DNA from: Xylanimonas oleitrophica | GTDB taxonomy: Bacteria; Actinomycetota; Actinomycetes; Actinomycetales; Cellulomonadaceae | DNA: 64,000 bases | Reading direction: 5' to 3' | Assembly (NCBI RefSeq): GCF_003244315.1 | Contig: NZ_QKWH01000008.1 | Span: forward strand, 58,260 to 122,259 | In this document: positions 25,280-36,471 of the stretch, in pieces | Layout: each line of letters starts with the position of its first letter | Numbering within the stretch: position 1 is the first letter of the stretch | Program-made: the position numbers and the translations under genes | Notes under the pieces: model-generated | Told to the model about the DNA's origin: nothing | Database searches by the model: none | What the model saw: only the letters and a program-made list of their open reading frames with translations

Positions 25280-26569
25280 TCAGGACGAGCGGCCGCGCCG
25301 CCAGCCCTCGATCAGCCGCGGCACCCGGATGTCGTGCACGGCGCGCGCCTGGCGGCGGGTCACCAGCACGCCCACGAGCGCGACCGCCATCATGGCGGGC
25401 AGCGCGCACAGCGCGACGCGGTAGTCGTCGAGGGTGGGGGCGCCGTCGGGCGCGAGCCGGTCCAGCACCACGCCCACGGCCAGCATCACCGCGAACGTGG
25501 AGACGAACCCGCCCATGTTGGCCACGCTCTGCGCGGCGCCCAGGCGCTGCGGCGGGTTGAGCGAGGCGGCGAAGTCGAGCCCGATGAGCGAGGCGGGGCC
25601 GCCCACGGACACGAGGGCGACGAAGATCGCGAGCTGCCACAGCGGGCGGGGCCCCGACGGGATCAGCACCAGCGCCCAGCCGGCGGCGACGCCGGTGGCC
25701 ACCGCGAGCGCGATCCACGAGCGCCGCAGCGGGTGGCGGGCCGTGAGCTCACCGATCACGGGACCGGCCACGATCGCGACGAGCACGTTGAGGGTCAGCA
25801 GCCCCCCGGCCTGGGCGGTGGTGAGCCCCTGACCCTGCACGAGGAACGGCACGCCCCACAGCAGCACGAACACGTTGGCGCTGACACCGCCGATCATGTG
25901 CGTCCAGAAGCCGAGCCAGGTGCCGGGGTTGCGCAGGGTGTCGCCGAGGCCGGACAGGCGGCTGGGGGCGGCCAGCGGCGGCTCGCCCGCAGGGCGGTCC
26001 CGTACCACGAGGCCGGCGAGCACCGTGGCGAGCACGCCGAGCACCACGAGCCCGGCGAACGCCCACGTCCAGCCGAGGTCGTGCAGGGCGAGGGCGAACG
26101 GCAGCGCGGAGACGACCTGCCCGCACTGGCCCACGATGCCGGTCACCTGCGTCAGCAGCGGCACGCGGCGGCGGGGGAACCACGACCAGACGAGGCGCAC
26201 CGCGGAGACGAAGATGGCGGCGTCACCGCTGCCGATGAGCACGCGGGCCACGATGGCGACCCCGACGCCGGGCGCGAACGTCATGACGAGCTGCCCCACC
26301 GTCATGGTGAGCGACCCCAGCACGAGCAGGCGCCGCGGCCCCCAGCGGTCCAGGGCCACGCCCATCGGCAGCTGCATGGCGGCGTAGACGGCCAGCTGCA
26401 CCACCACGAAGAGGGACAGCACGGTGGCCTGGACGCCGAACCGGTCGGTGGCCTCGAGCCCGGCGACACCGAACGAGGAGCGGTGCGCCACGGCCACCAC
26501 GTAGGTGAGGAGCCCTGCCGCCCAGACGATCCAGGCCCTGCGGCCCCCGCTGCTGCTCGTGCCGTCCAC
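25280..26569 (-). CDS. Major facilitator superfamily transporter
   Basis: 429 residues, twelve membrane segments. MFS features: VVVQLAVYAAMQLPMGVALDRWGPRRLLVLGSL (the loop 2-3 motif) and GQVVSALPFALAL. Start GTG 26569 is chosen for GGGAG 6 bases upstream; GTG 26590 is the alternative. Substrate unknown. Divergent from the glycosyltransferase operon with an inverted repeat between them. Confidence 0.88.
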   Translation of the reverse strand: MDGTSSSGGRRAWIVWAAGLLTYVVAVAHRSSFGVAGLEATDRFGVQATVLSLFVVVQLAVYAAMQLPMGVALDRWGPRRLLVLGSLTMTVGQLVMTFAPGVGVAIVARVLIGSGDAAIFVSAVRLVWSWFPRRRVPLLTQVTGIVGQCGQVVSALPFALALHDLGWTWAFAGLVVLGVLATVLAGLVVRDRPAGEPPLAAPSRLSGLGDTLRNPGTWLGFWTHMIGGVSANVFVLLWGVPFLVQGQGLTTAQAGGLLTLNVLVAIVAGPVIGELTARHPLRRSWIALAVATGVAAGWALVLIPSGPRPLWQLAIFVALVSVGGPASLIGLDFAASLNPPQRLGAAQSVANMGGFVSTFAVMLAVGVVLDRLAPDGAPTLDDYRVALCALPAMMAVALVGVLVTRRQARAVHDIRVPRLIEGWRRGRSS

Positions 26570-26608
26570 GCGTGCTCCCTCACCTGTCACACCGCATGGT
26601 AGGCGCCG

Positions 26609-26626
26609 CATGAGAGGTGTCTCATG
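26609..26626. promoter_or_regulatory. Inverted repeat between MFS and glycan operon
   Basis: CATGAGA and TCTCATG, 4 bases apart, lie between the divergent starts at 26569 and 26670. A likely operator; the protein that binds it is not encoded nearby. Confidence 0.5.
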
Positions 26627-26669
26627 TTGCTCTCACCCGTGCTTCATCCGGGTCTCCCAGGCTGGAGCC

Positions 26670-27878
26670 ATGCCAGGAACCACGACCGCCCCCGCCCGCC
26701 GGGTGGCCCTGTACTCCCACGACACCCAGGGACTGGGCCACATCCGGCGCAACCTCGCGATCGCCGACGCGCTCGTCGCGGCGGACGCGGGCACCGACGT
26801 CGTCGTGCTCACGGGCAACCCGGAGGCCGCGACGCTGCCGCGCCCGCCGCGCACCGACCTGGTCACCCTGCCCACGGTCCGCAAGGACGCCGGAGGCGGG
26901 TACGACAGCCGCGCGCTGGGCATCGGGTTCGACGAGGTGCTGCGCCTGCGGTCCGCGGTGCTGGAGGCCACCCTGACGACGTTCGCCCCGGACCTGCTGG
27001 TGGTGGACAAGGTGGCGCTCGGGCTGGGCGGCGAGCTGGAGCCGGTGCTGCGACGGCTGCGCGAGACGGGCGGAACCCGGGTGGTGCTGGGCCTGCGCGA
27101 GGTGCTCGACGCCCCCGACGTCGCGGTGCGCGAGTGGGAGGTGAGCCGCACGTCCCAGGCGGTGCGCCGCTACTACGACGCCGTGTGGGTCTACGGCGAC
27201 CAGGCCGTGTACGACACGGTGGCCGAGTACCGGCTGCCGGGCGACGTGGCCCGGATGGTGGACTTCACCGGCTACCTGGCCCGGGGCCGGGACGCCGGCG
27301 CGAGCGCCCGCGGTGTGGTCGAGGCGCCGCCGTCCGACCCGTACGTGCTGTGCCTGTGCGGTGGCGGGCAGGACGGCGTGGACCTGGCCCGTGCGTTCGC
27401 CGCGGCCCCGCTGCCCGACGGCGTGCGCGGCCTGGTGGTGACCGGTCCGTTCATGCCCACGGCGGTGCGCGAGGAGCTGCACGCCATCGCCGCGCGCAGC
27501 CCGCGGGTCGAGGTGCGCGAGCTGGTGGCGAACGTGCCCGCCCTGGTGGCCGGCGCCCGGGCCGTGGTGTCGATGGCCGGGTACAACAGCGTGTGCGAGC
27601 TGCTCGACGCCGGTGCCCGCACGCTGCTGGTGCCCCGCACCGCCCCGCGGCTGGAGCAGATGGTGCGGGCGCGGCGGCTGGCCGAGCTCGGCCACGCCGA
27701 CGTGCTGCACCCCCGCGAGGCGACCCCGCAGCGGCTGGGGCGGTGGTTGGAGGCAGCCGTCACCGGTGCGCACCCCGGTGCCACGACCGCCACGCCCCAC
27801 CCCGTGGACCTCGACGGCCTGGATCGGGTGCCGATCCTGGCCGACCGCCTCCTGGAAGGAGCCACCCGTGCTGCCTGA
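26670..27878 (+). CDS. MurG-like GT-B glycosyltransferase (COG4671 type)
   Basis: 402 residues. N-terminal VALYSHDTQGLGHIRRNLAIADAL is the glycan-acceptor domain opening of this group; the C-terminal domain has YVLCLCGGGQDGVDLARAF, then AGARAVVSMAGYNSVCELLDAGARTLLVPRTAPRLEQMVRARRL, like MurG and related UDP-sugar enzymes. First gene of a six-gene operon; its end overlaps the next start by 11 bases. Donor and acceptor unknown. Confidence 0.82.
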   Translation: MPGTTTAPARRVALYSHDTQGLGHIRRNLAIADALVAADAGTDVVVLTGNPEAATLPRPPRTDLVTLPTVRKDAGGGYDSRALGIGFDEVLRLRSAVLEATLTTFAPDLLVVDKVALGLGGELEPVLRRLRETGGTRVVLGLREVLDAPDVAVREWEVSRTSQAVRRYYDAVWVYGDQAVYDTVAEYRLPGDVARMVDFTGYLARGRDAGASARGVVEAPPSDPYVLCLCGGGQDGVDLARAFAAAPLPDGVRGLVVTGPFMPTAVREELHAIAARSPRVEVRELVANVPALVAGARAVVSMAGYNSVCELLDAGARTLLVPRTAPRLEQMVRARRLAELGHADVLHPREATPQRLGRWLEAAVTGAHPGATTATPHPVDLDGLDRVPILADRLLEGATRAA

Positions 27879-29061
27879 GACGACCCGCGTGGGCTACGTG
27901 CTCAAGATGTACCCGCGGTTCTCCGAGACGTTCGTGGTCACCGAGCTGCTGTCGATGCAGCGGCTCGGGGTGGACCTCGAGGTGTTCAGCCTGCGGTACC
28001 CGGTGGACGGGCGGTTCCACCCCTCGCTGGCCGAGATGCGCGCACCGGTGACCTACCTCAAGCACGGGGGCCTGCGGGCCGCGGACGTGTGGGCGGCGCT
28101 GGGCGCGGCCCGGGCCGCCGTGCCCGAGGTGGACGCGCACCTGGACGAGCTGCTCGCCGCCGAGGTGGGTGACGCCGTGCAGGCGCTGGAGCTGGCCGTG
28201 GCGGTGCGGGAGCGGGGCATCACGCACCTGCACGCCCACTTCGCCTCGGTGGCCACCACGGTGGCACGGCTGGCCGCGCTGCTGACGGGCATCACCTACT
28301 CGGTCACGGCGCACGCCAAGGACATCTTCCACGAGGAGGTCGACCCGGCCGACCTGCGCCGCAAGGTCGCCGACGCCCGCGCCGTGGTCACCGTGAGCGA
28401 CTACAACCTCGCCCACCTGCGCGCCGAGCTGGGACCGGACGCCGGCCGCGTGCGCCGCGTCTACAACGGCCTGGACCTGCGCGGCTTCCCGTACGCCGAC
28501 CCGGGCGACCGCCCGCCGGTGGTGGCCGCCGTGGGACGCCTGGTGGAGAAGAAGGGGTTCGCCGACCTGCTCGAGGCGGTGGCGGTCCTCGTGGGCTCCG
28601 GCCGCAAGGTCGAGGTGGAGCTCGTCGGAGCGGGCCCGCTGGCCGACGACCTGCGGGCCCGGCGCGACCGCCTGGGGCTGGCCGACGTGGTGCACCTGCG
28701 CGGCCCCCTGCCCCAGGACGAGGTGAGCCGGGTCGTGGCCGGTGCCGCCTGCTTCGCCGCACCGTGCGTGGTGGGCGCCGACGGCAACCGGGACGGCCTG
28801 CCCACCGTGCTGCTCGAGGCCATGGCCCTCGGGACCCCTGTCGTCTCCACCCCCGTGACCGGCATCCCCGAGGTGGTGCACGACGACGCCACCGGGCTGC
28901 TCGTGCCCGAGCGGGACCCGCAGGCGCTGGCCGTAGCCCTCGGCCGCCTGCTCGACGACGCGCTCCTGCGCCGCCGGCTCGCCGCCGCCGCCCGCGAGCT
29001 CGTCGAGACCGAGTTCGACACCACCCGCCAGGCCGCCCGCGTGGCCGAGACCTTCGCCTGA
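27868..29061 (+). CDS. GT4-family glycosyltransferase
   Basis: 397 residues starting at GTG 27868 with AAGGAG upstream, inside the end of the preceding gene. YVLKMYPRFSETFVVTELLSMQRLGVDLEVFSL is the typical opening of the colanic-acid/exopolysaccharide GT4 group. HLHAHFASVATTVARLAALLTGI, VAAVGRLVEKKGFADLLEAV and DGLPTVLLEAMALGTPVVSTPV (donor site) follow. Probably adds a sugar to the same glycan or metabolite as its neighbours. Confidence 0.87.
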   Translation: MLPETTRVGYVLKMYPRFSETFVVTELLSMQRLGVDLEVFSLRYPVDGRFHPSLAEMRAPVTYLKHGGLRAADVWAALGAARAAVPEVDAHLDELLAAEVGDAVQALELAVAVRERGITHLHAHFASVATTVARLAALLTGITYSVTAHAKDIFHEEVDPADLRRKVADARAVVTVSDYNLAHLRAELGPDAGRVRRVYNGLDLRGFPYADPGDRPPVVAAVGRLVEKKGFADLLEAVAVLVGSGRKVEVELVGAGPLADDLRARRDRLGLADVVHLRGPLPQDEVSRVVAGAACFAAPCVVGADGNRDGLPTVLLEAMALGTPVVSTPVTGIPEVVHDDATGLLVPERDPQALAVALGRLLDDALLRRRLAAAARELVETEFDTTRQAARVAETFA

Positions 29062-29084
29062 CCGGCCCGAGGAAGGAGACACCC

Positions 29085-30278
29085 GTGCGCATCGCCTACG
29101 TCTGCACCGACCCCGGGATCCCCGTCGCGGGGACCAAGGGCGCCTCCGTGCACGTGCGCGCCGTCCTCGCCGAGCTCGTCGCCGGCGGGCACGAGGTGCA
29201 CCTGGTCACCCCGCGCCCCGGCGGCACCCTCGGCAGCGACGACGGCGACCCGCTGCGCGCCGTCGTCGTGCACGAGCTGCCCGCCGTGCCGCGCGCCGAC
29301 CGCACGAAGGGACCGGCCGAGCGCGAGCACGCCGCCCGCGCCGTCGACGCCCAGGTCGCCGGCGTGCTCGACGCCGTGGCCCCCGACCTCGTCTACGAGC
29401 GCTACGCCTTGTGGGGCCGCACCGCCACCGCGTGGGCCGCCGCCCGCGGCGTGCCCAGCGTGCTCGAGGTCAACGCCCCCCTGCCGCGCGAGCAGGCCGC
29501 CCACCGCACCCTCGTCGACGCCGCGGGGGCCGAAGCCGTCGCGCGCGGCGCCCTCACCGACGCCGGCGCCGTCGTGTGCGTCAGCGACGGCGTGGCCGCC
29601 TGGGCCCGCACCGTCTCCGCCCGCCCCGAGCGCGTCCACGTGATCCCCAACGGCGTCGACACCCGGCGCGTGCGCCCCGCCGACCGGCCCGTCACCCCCG
29701 CCGACGGCACCGAGTTCGTGGTCGGGTTCGTGGGCACCCTCAAGCCCTGGCACGGCGTCGACGTGCTGCTGCGCGCCTTCGCCCGCCTGGCCTCCGGCGA
29801 CCCCACCTGGCGCCTGCTGCTCGTGGGCGACGGCCCGACGGCGGCCGACCTCGCCGCCCTCGCGGACCGCCTGGGCGTCGCCGACCGCGTCGAGACCACC
29901 GGTGCCGTCAGCCAGGACGAGGTGGCCCACCACCTGCGCCGCATGGACGCCGCCTGCGCCCCCTACCCGCAGACCGCCGACTCCTACTTCTCCCCGCTCA
30001 AGGTCTACGAGTACCTCGCCGCCGGGCTTCCCGTCGTCGCCAGCCGCACCGGGCAGGTGCCGCAGGCGCTCGCAGACGGCGGGCTGGGCACCCTCGTGAC
30101 GCCCGGCGACGAGCACGAGCTCGCCCGCGCCCTGGCCGCCCTGCGCGCCGACGTCGCGCGGCGGGAGCACCTGCGCGGCGCCGCGCGAGCCCGGGCCGTC
30201 GAGCGGCACACGTGGACGCAGGTGGTGGAGCGCAGCCTCGGCCTGGTGCTGCCCGCCGCCGGGAGGAGCGCCGCCTGA
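29085..30278 (+). CDS. GT4-family glycosyltransferase
   Basis: 397 residues. GTG 29085 follows GGAAGGAG. GTKGASVHVRAVLAELVAGGHEVHLVT is the N-terminal loop; VIPNGVDTRRV, VVGFVGTLKPWHGVDVLLRAF and YFSPLKVYEYLAAGLPVVAS are the C-terminal donor-site motifs, with KVYEY replacing the usual acidic pair. Ends on the start of the ABC exporter gene (TGATG). Third transferase of the operon. Confidence 0.87.
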   Translation: MRIAYVCTDPGIPVAGTKGASVHVRAVLAELVAGGHEVHLVTPRPGGTLGSDDGDPLRAVVVHELPAVPRADRTKGPAEREHAARAVDAQVAGVLDAVAPDLVYERYALWGRTATAWAAARGVPSVLEVNAPLPREQAAHRTLVDAAGAEAVARGALTDAGAVVCVSDGVAAWARTVSARPERVHVIPNGVDTRRVRPADRPVTPADGTEFVVGFVGTLKPWHGVDVLLRAFARLASGDPTWRLLLVGDGPTAADLAALADRLGVADRVETTGAVSQDEVAHHLRRMDAACAPYPQTADSYFSPLKVYEYLAAGLPVVASRTGQVPQALADGGLGTLVTPGDEHELARALAALRADVARREHLRGAARARAVERHTWTQVVERSLGLVLPAAGRSAA

Positions 30279-32089
30279 TGGCCGAGAAGAAGCGCCGCCA
30301 GCCCAGCCTGCGCGAGGCGGTCCCCGGCCTGGGCCGCATCCTGCGCCGGTTCTCCCACCACGTGCGCGACCAGCGCCGGCTGCTGGTGCTCGGCTCGCTC
30401 GCCCTGCTGGCCGAGGTGGCCATGCGGCTGCTGGAGCCGTGGCCGCTGGCGTACGTCATCGACCACCTCGTGGTGCAGGCCGGGGCCGAGCTCGGCTCGG
30501 CCACCGGTGCCGCGCAGGAGCAGCCGGGCCTGGGCACCGCAGCGCTGCTGACCCTGTGCGCCGTGGGCCTGCTCGCCGTCGTCGCCCTGCGGGCGCTGGC
30601 CTCCTACGCCATGACCGTCTGCTTCGCCCTGGCGGGCAACCGGGTGCTGACCCGCGTGCGGTCCGAGCTGTACGCGCACCTCAACCGGCTCTCGGTCGCG
30701 TTCCACGACAAGGCGCGCACCGGCGACCTGGTGACGCGCGTGACCGGGGACGTGGGGCGCCTCCAGGAGGCCACCGTCACGGCCCTGCTGCCCCTGGTCG
30801 GCAACGTGGTCACCCTGGTGGGGATGCTCGTGGTGATCGCGGTGCTCGACCCGGTGCTGGGCCTGGTGGTGCTCGTGGTGCTGCCCTTCTTCGCCGTCAT
30901 CAACGTGCGGCTCACCCGGCGCATCGCGGGCGTCTCGCGCGAGCAGCGCAGCGCCGAGGGCGCCATCGCGTCGCTCGCCACCGAGTCGCTGGGCTCGATG
31001 CGCGTGGTGCACTCCTACTCCCTGGCCGGGCGGCTGCAGGAGCGGTTCGGCGGCAGCAACGAACGCTCCCTGCGCGACGGCGTGCGCGCCAAGAAGCTGT
31101 CGGCCGGGCTGGAGCGCAAGACGGACGTGCTGGTGGGCGTGGCCACCGCCCTGGTGCTGTGGGCCGGCGGCTGGCGGGTGCTCTCGGGCGACCTGACCCC
31201 CGGCGAGCTCACCGTGTTCCTCACCTACCTCAAGACGGCCATGAAGCCCATGCGCGACGTCGCCAAGTACACCGGCCGCATCGCCAAGGCCGCCGCCTCC
31301 GGCGAGCGCATCGTGGACGTGCTCGACCAGCGCCCCGACCTCGTGGACGCCAGCTGGGCCCGCCCCGCGCCCCGGTTCCGCGGCTGGGTCGAGCTGCGGG
31401 ACGTGTGGCTCGCCTACTCCCCGGGGCACCCCACGCTGCGCGGCCTGGACCTGCGGGTGCGGGCCGGGGAGCGCGTGGCCGTCGTCGGCCCTTCCGGCTC
31501 CGGCAAGTCCACGCTCGTGGCGCTGCTGTCCCGGCTGCGCGACCCCGACCAGGGCCAGGTGATGATCGACGGGCACGACCTGCGCGACCTCACCCTGGAG
31601 TCGGTGCGCTCCCAGGTGTCCGTGGTGCTGCAGGAGAGCGTGCTGTTCGCGCTGTCGGTGCGGGAGAACATCGCCCTCGGCGTCTCGCGCGACGTCACGG
31701 ACGAGGAGATCGAGGAGGCGGCCCGCACCGCCGGCGCCCACGACTTCATCATGGCGCTGCCCGACGGCTACGACACCGTGGTGGGTGAGCGTGGCGCCAC
31801 CCTCTCGGGCGGGCAGCGGCAGCGGATCGCCATCGCCCGCGCCGCCGTGCGCCGTGCGCCCGTGGTGGTGCTCGACGAGGCCCTGACCGGCCTGGACCCG
31901 CAGACCGAGGGCGAGGTGGTCGGTGCCCTGCGACGCCTGACCGAGGGCCGCACCACGTTCGTGGTGACCCACGACCTGGAGGCCGCCCGCGACGCCGACC
32001 GCGTCGTCTGGATCGAGGAGGGCACCGTGCGCCTGCAGGGCGCGCCCGACGAGGTGCTGGGGGTGATGGCCCGTGCCGGGCACGCCTGA
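30278..32089 (+). CDS. ABC exporter, fused permease-ATPase
   Basis: 603 residues. Six membrane segments in the first 330 residues, then the ATPase: Walker A GPSGSGKSTLV, signature LSGGQRQRIAIARAAV, Walker B VVVLDEALTGLD. This is the half-size type-IV exporter layout (MsbA/lipid-linked glycan or peptide exporters). The Q-loop reads VVLQESVLFALSVRENI. Within the operon it would flip or export the glycosylated product; whether that is a lipid or soluble compound cannot be told. Confidence 0.92.
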   Translation: MAEKKRRQPSLREAVPGLGRILRRFSHHVRDQRRLLVLGSLALLAEVAMRLLEPWPLAYVIDHLVVQAGAELGSATGAAQEQPGLGTAALLTLCAVGLLAVVALRALASYAMTVCFALAGNRVLTRVRSELYAHLNRLSVAFHDKARTGDLVTRVTGDVGRLQEATVTALLPLVGNVVTLVGMLVVIAVLDPVLGLVVLVVLPFFAVINVRLTRRIAGVSREQRSAEGAIASLATESLGSMRVVHSYSLAGRLQERFGGSNERSLRDGVRAKKLSAGLERKTDVLVGVATALVLWAGGWRVLSGDLTPGELTVFLTYLKTAMKPMRDVAKYTGRIAKAAASGERIVDVLDQRPDLVDASWARPAPRFRGWVELRDVWLAYSPGHPTLRGLDLRVRAGERVAVVGPSGSGKSTLVALLSRLRDPDQGQVMIDGHDLRDLTLESVRSQVSVVLQESVLFALSVRENIALGVSRDVTDEEIEEAARTAGAHDFIMALPDGYDTVVGERGATLSGGQRQRIAIARAAVRRAPVVVLDEALTGLDPQTEGEVVGALRRLTEGRTTFVVTHDLEAARDADRVVWIEEGTVRLQGAPDEVLGVMARAGHA

Positions 32090-33287
32090 CCCCACCCGCG
32101 AGGCCGTCGCACGGCTCGTCGCCGCCGACCCGCACCTGCCGGCCCTGCCGCTCGCGCTCGACGACGACCTGCTCGCCGACCTGCTCGCCGCCCACGGCCG
32201 CCGGCTCCTGCGCCGCCGCGCCGTGCGCTACAAGCCCGGCACCAGCGTGGTGGTCACCCTCGACCTCGACGACGGGCCCGCCTGGCTGCTGGGCACCACG
32301 CCCGACGCCGCCGCCAAGGTGGCCAAGACTGTGCGCCGCGCGCCCGCCGGCTCCGTGATCGCCGCCGACCCCGCCGGGATGCTCCTCGCCCGGCCCGCCG
32401 CCGACCGCGACCTGCCCGGAGCCCGCGACCCCGAGGGCACCGTGAGGCGCCTCCTGCCCGGCCTCGCGCAGCGCCCGCACACCGTGCGCACCCTCGTGCA
32501 CAACGCCCAGCGGCGCTGGGTGGCGCTGGTCGAGGCCCCCGACGCCGCCGAGGAGCGGGTGCTCCTGCGGGCGCACCGGCCAGGACCCTCCCGTCAGCAC
32601 CACGACGCCCTGCTGCGCGTGGCCACCACCGGGCTCGTGCCGCCGCCGCTGGCGTACTCGGAGCAGCACGCGACCCTCGCCGTGGGCTTCGTGCCGGGCG
32701 AGCCGCTCGACGAGGCGCTGGCCCGCGGGGCGGCGGGCGCTCACGAGCTGCGCGCCGCCGGGCGCGCCCTCGCCCGCGTGCACCAGCACCACGGCGACGG
32801 CCTGCCCGTGCGCACCCGCGGCGACCACGCCGCGTCAGCCCGCCAGGTGGCCGCGCTGCTGCCGCACCTGGCCGACCGGGTCGCCGCCGTGGTCGAGGCC
32901 GTCGACGCCGGGCTGGCCTCCGCCGAGGCGCACGACGCCGCCGCCGGGCACGCGGGCGTGCTGCGCCACGGCGACTTCTCCGCCGATCAGGTGGTGCTGC
33001 GCCCCGACGGCACCGTCGCGCTGGTCGACTGGGACGAGGCGTGCACCGGCCCGGCCGGGGACGACCTCGCCGGCGCGGCCGCCGCGGGCCTCGACGGCGG
33101 CGCGGTGGAGGCCCTGCACACCGGGTACGCCGAGGTGCGACCGCTGCCCGGAGGGCTCCCCGCACGCACCGCCGCCGCACTGCTGCGCCGCGCCCCCGAA
33201 CCGTTCCGCCACGCCGAGACGGCGTGGGCCGAGCGCGTCGAGCAGGTGCTCGCCCGCGCCGAGGAGGTGCTCCGTCATGACCGCTGA
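32073..33287 (+). CDS. APH-fold phosphotransferase
   Basis: 404 residues; GTG 32073 lies inside the exporter gene end (17-base overlap). The kinase core is late: GVLRHGDFSADQVVLRPDGTVALVDWDEACTGPAGDDLA, with Gln where the catalytic-loop Asn normally sits and DWDE as the metal site. The N-terminal 180 residues are unusual, with RAVRYKPGTSVVVTLDLDDG resembling a P-loop-like N-lobe strand. It probably phosphorylates a sugar or amino-alcohol hydroxyl during assembly; the loop change may affect activity. Confidence 0.78.
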   Translation: MPGTPDPTREAVARLVAADPHLPALPLALDDDLLADLLAAHGRRLLRRRAVRYKPGTSVVVTLDLDDGPAWLLGTTPDAAAKVAKTVRRAPAGSVIAADPAGMLLARPAADRDLPGARDPEGTVRRLLPGLAQRPHTVRTLVHNAQRRWVALVEAPDAAEERVLLRAHRPGPSRQHHDALLRVATTGLVPPPLAYSEQHATLAVGFVPGEPLDEALARGAAGAHELRAAGRALARVHQHHGDGLPVRTRGDHAASARQVAALLPHLADRVAAVVEAVDAGLASAEAHDAAAGHAGVLRHGDFSADQVVLRPDGTVALVDWDEACTGPAGDDLAGAAAAGLDGGAVEALHTGYAEVRPLPGGLPARTAAALLRRAPEPFRHAETAWAERVEQVLARAEEVLRHDR

Positions 33288-34356
33288 CCCAGCACGTTCG
33301 CGCTTCGACCAGGTCCGCGCTGCGGTCGGCGCGGCGGGCGGTCAGGTGGTGCGTGCCTGGCCGCGCGACGCCGAGCACCTGCTGCTCGACCTGACGGTGC
33401 CCGGCGGCCCGGAGGGCACCTCCGGCAGCGTGCCGGAAGCCGTCGCCGCGCAGTGGTTCGCCGACCCGGCCCGCGCCGCGCGCGTGGGAGCCGCCACCCC
33501 AGGGGCACGGGTGCACGGGTCCCTGGTGCTGCAGCCCCAGGGGGCCGACCGCCGTCTGCCCGCCCTGCAGGGCCTCCTGGCCGACCCCGGTGCCCGCCTC
33601 GTGGCCCACCGGCCCGAGCGCCGGGCCGTCGTGCGCCGCCGTACCGGTGGTGGCACCGCTGGCCGGACCGCCTACGCCAAGACGGTGCGAGCCTCCCGGT
33701 TCGGCGCCCTGGTCGACGCGGCCCGCGCCGCCGAGGCGCTGCCGCTGCGCACGCCCGCCGTGCTCGACGCCGACCCGGCCACCGCTGTCGTGACCCTGGG
33801 CGCGCTGCCCGGCCGGCCGCTGCACGACCTGCTCGACGACCCGCTCGCTCTCGTGGCCGCCCGCCACCTCGGCACCGCCCTCGCCCGGCTCCACGCGCTG
33901 CCCGTGCCGGCGGGCACAGCGGTGCACGACGCCGAGGCCGAGGCCGCGGTCACTCGCCGCTGGGCCGAGCACGCCCGGGCCTACGGGCTCGGCCCGGCCA
34001 CCGGCGCGGCCCCCGTCCCCGACCTCCCGCTCGTGCCTGCCAAGGAGCGCACGCTCCTGCACCGCGACCTGCACGACAAGCAGGTGCTGGTGGACGACGA
34101 CGGCTCGGTCGGCCTGCTCGACTTCGACCTGCTCGCCGCCGGGGACCCGGCCCTCGACCTGGCGAACCTGCGCGTGCACCTGGAGCTGCGGCAGCGGCAG
34201 GGCCTGTGCGCCGACCCCGAGCCGCTGTGGGACGCCGTCCTCGACGGCTACCGGCCCGCGCCGACCGTGCTGGCCCGGGTGCCCGCGTGGGCCGCCGCCG
34301 CCCGGGAGCGGCTGCGGGCCGTGTACGCCTTCCGCCCCGCCGACCGGGCCACCTGA
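33277..34356 (+). CDS. Second APH-fold phosphotransferase
   Basis: 359 residues, overlapping the first kinase gene by 11 bases. Core motif TLLHRDLHDKQVLVDDDGSVGLLDFDLLAAGDPALDLAN; again Gln replaces the loop Asn. Residues 1-110 are not clearly kinase-like. Paired APH genes with the same Asn-to-Gln change suggest a shared subfamily. Last gene of the operon, before a strong hairpin. Confidence 0.78.
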   Translation: MTADPARSRFDQVRAAVGAAGGQVVRAWPRDAEHLLLDLTVPGGPEGTSGSVPEAVAAQWFADPARAARVGAATPGARVHGSLVLQPQGADRRLPALQGLLADPGARLVAHRPERRAVVRRRTGGGTAGRTAYAKTVRASRFGALVDAARAAEALPLRTPAVLDADPATAVVTLGALPGRPLHDLLDDPLALVAARHLGTALARLHALPVPAGTAVHDAEAEAAVTRRWAEHARAYGLGPATGAAPVPDLPLVPAKERTLLHRDLHDKQVLVDDDGSVGLLDFDLLAAGDPALDLANLRVHLELRQRQGLCADPEPLWDAVLDGYRPAPTVLARVPAWAAAARERLRAVYAFRPADRAT

Positions 34357-34362
34357 CACGAA

Positions 34363-34405
34363 CGCCGGTCCGCACGCACATGCCTCGGGTGCGTGCGGAC
34401 CGGCG
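34363..34405. terminator. Two-way hairpin terminator
   Basis: Seventeen-base perfect arms beginning CGCCGGTCCGCACGCAC with a 9-base loop, between the convergent kinase and pckG ends. Confidence 0.8.
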
Positions 34406-34427
34406 CGCGCGGTCAGGGGGAGCGGGC

Positions 34428-36362
<1,935 letters not shown>

Positions 36363-36434
36363 GGCGGGCCTCCTGACGTGGACCTGTTGATTCCACGGTC
36401 GCGCAAGGTCCGCCCTCGTTTCCAGCGTTCCGGG

Positions 36435-36467
36435 CGTGAAGATCGACCGATCTTCACGTAGCGTGAA
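36435..36467. promoter_or_regulatory. Operator between pckG and RamB-like gene
   Basis: CGTGAAGATCG (36435-36445) and its reverse complement (36448-36458) are separated by two bases. The second arm's TTCACG pairs again with CGTGAA at 36462-36467 across three bases. Three half-sites lie 5 bases upstream of the regulator start and 73 bases from pckG. Fits binding by the helix-turn-helix regulator. Confidence 0.65.
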
Positions 36468-36471
36468 ACGC

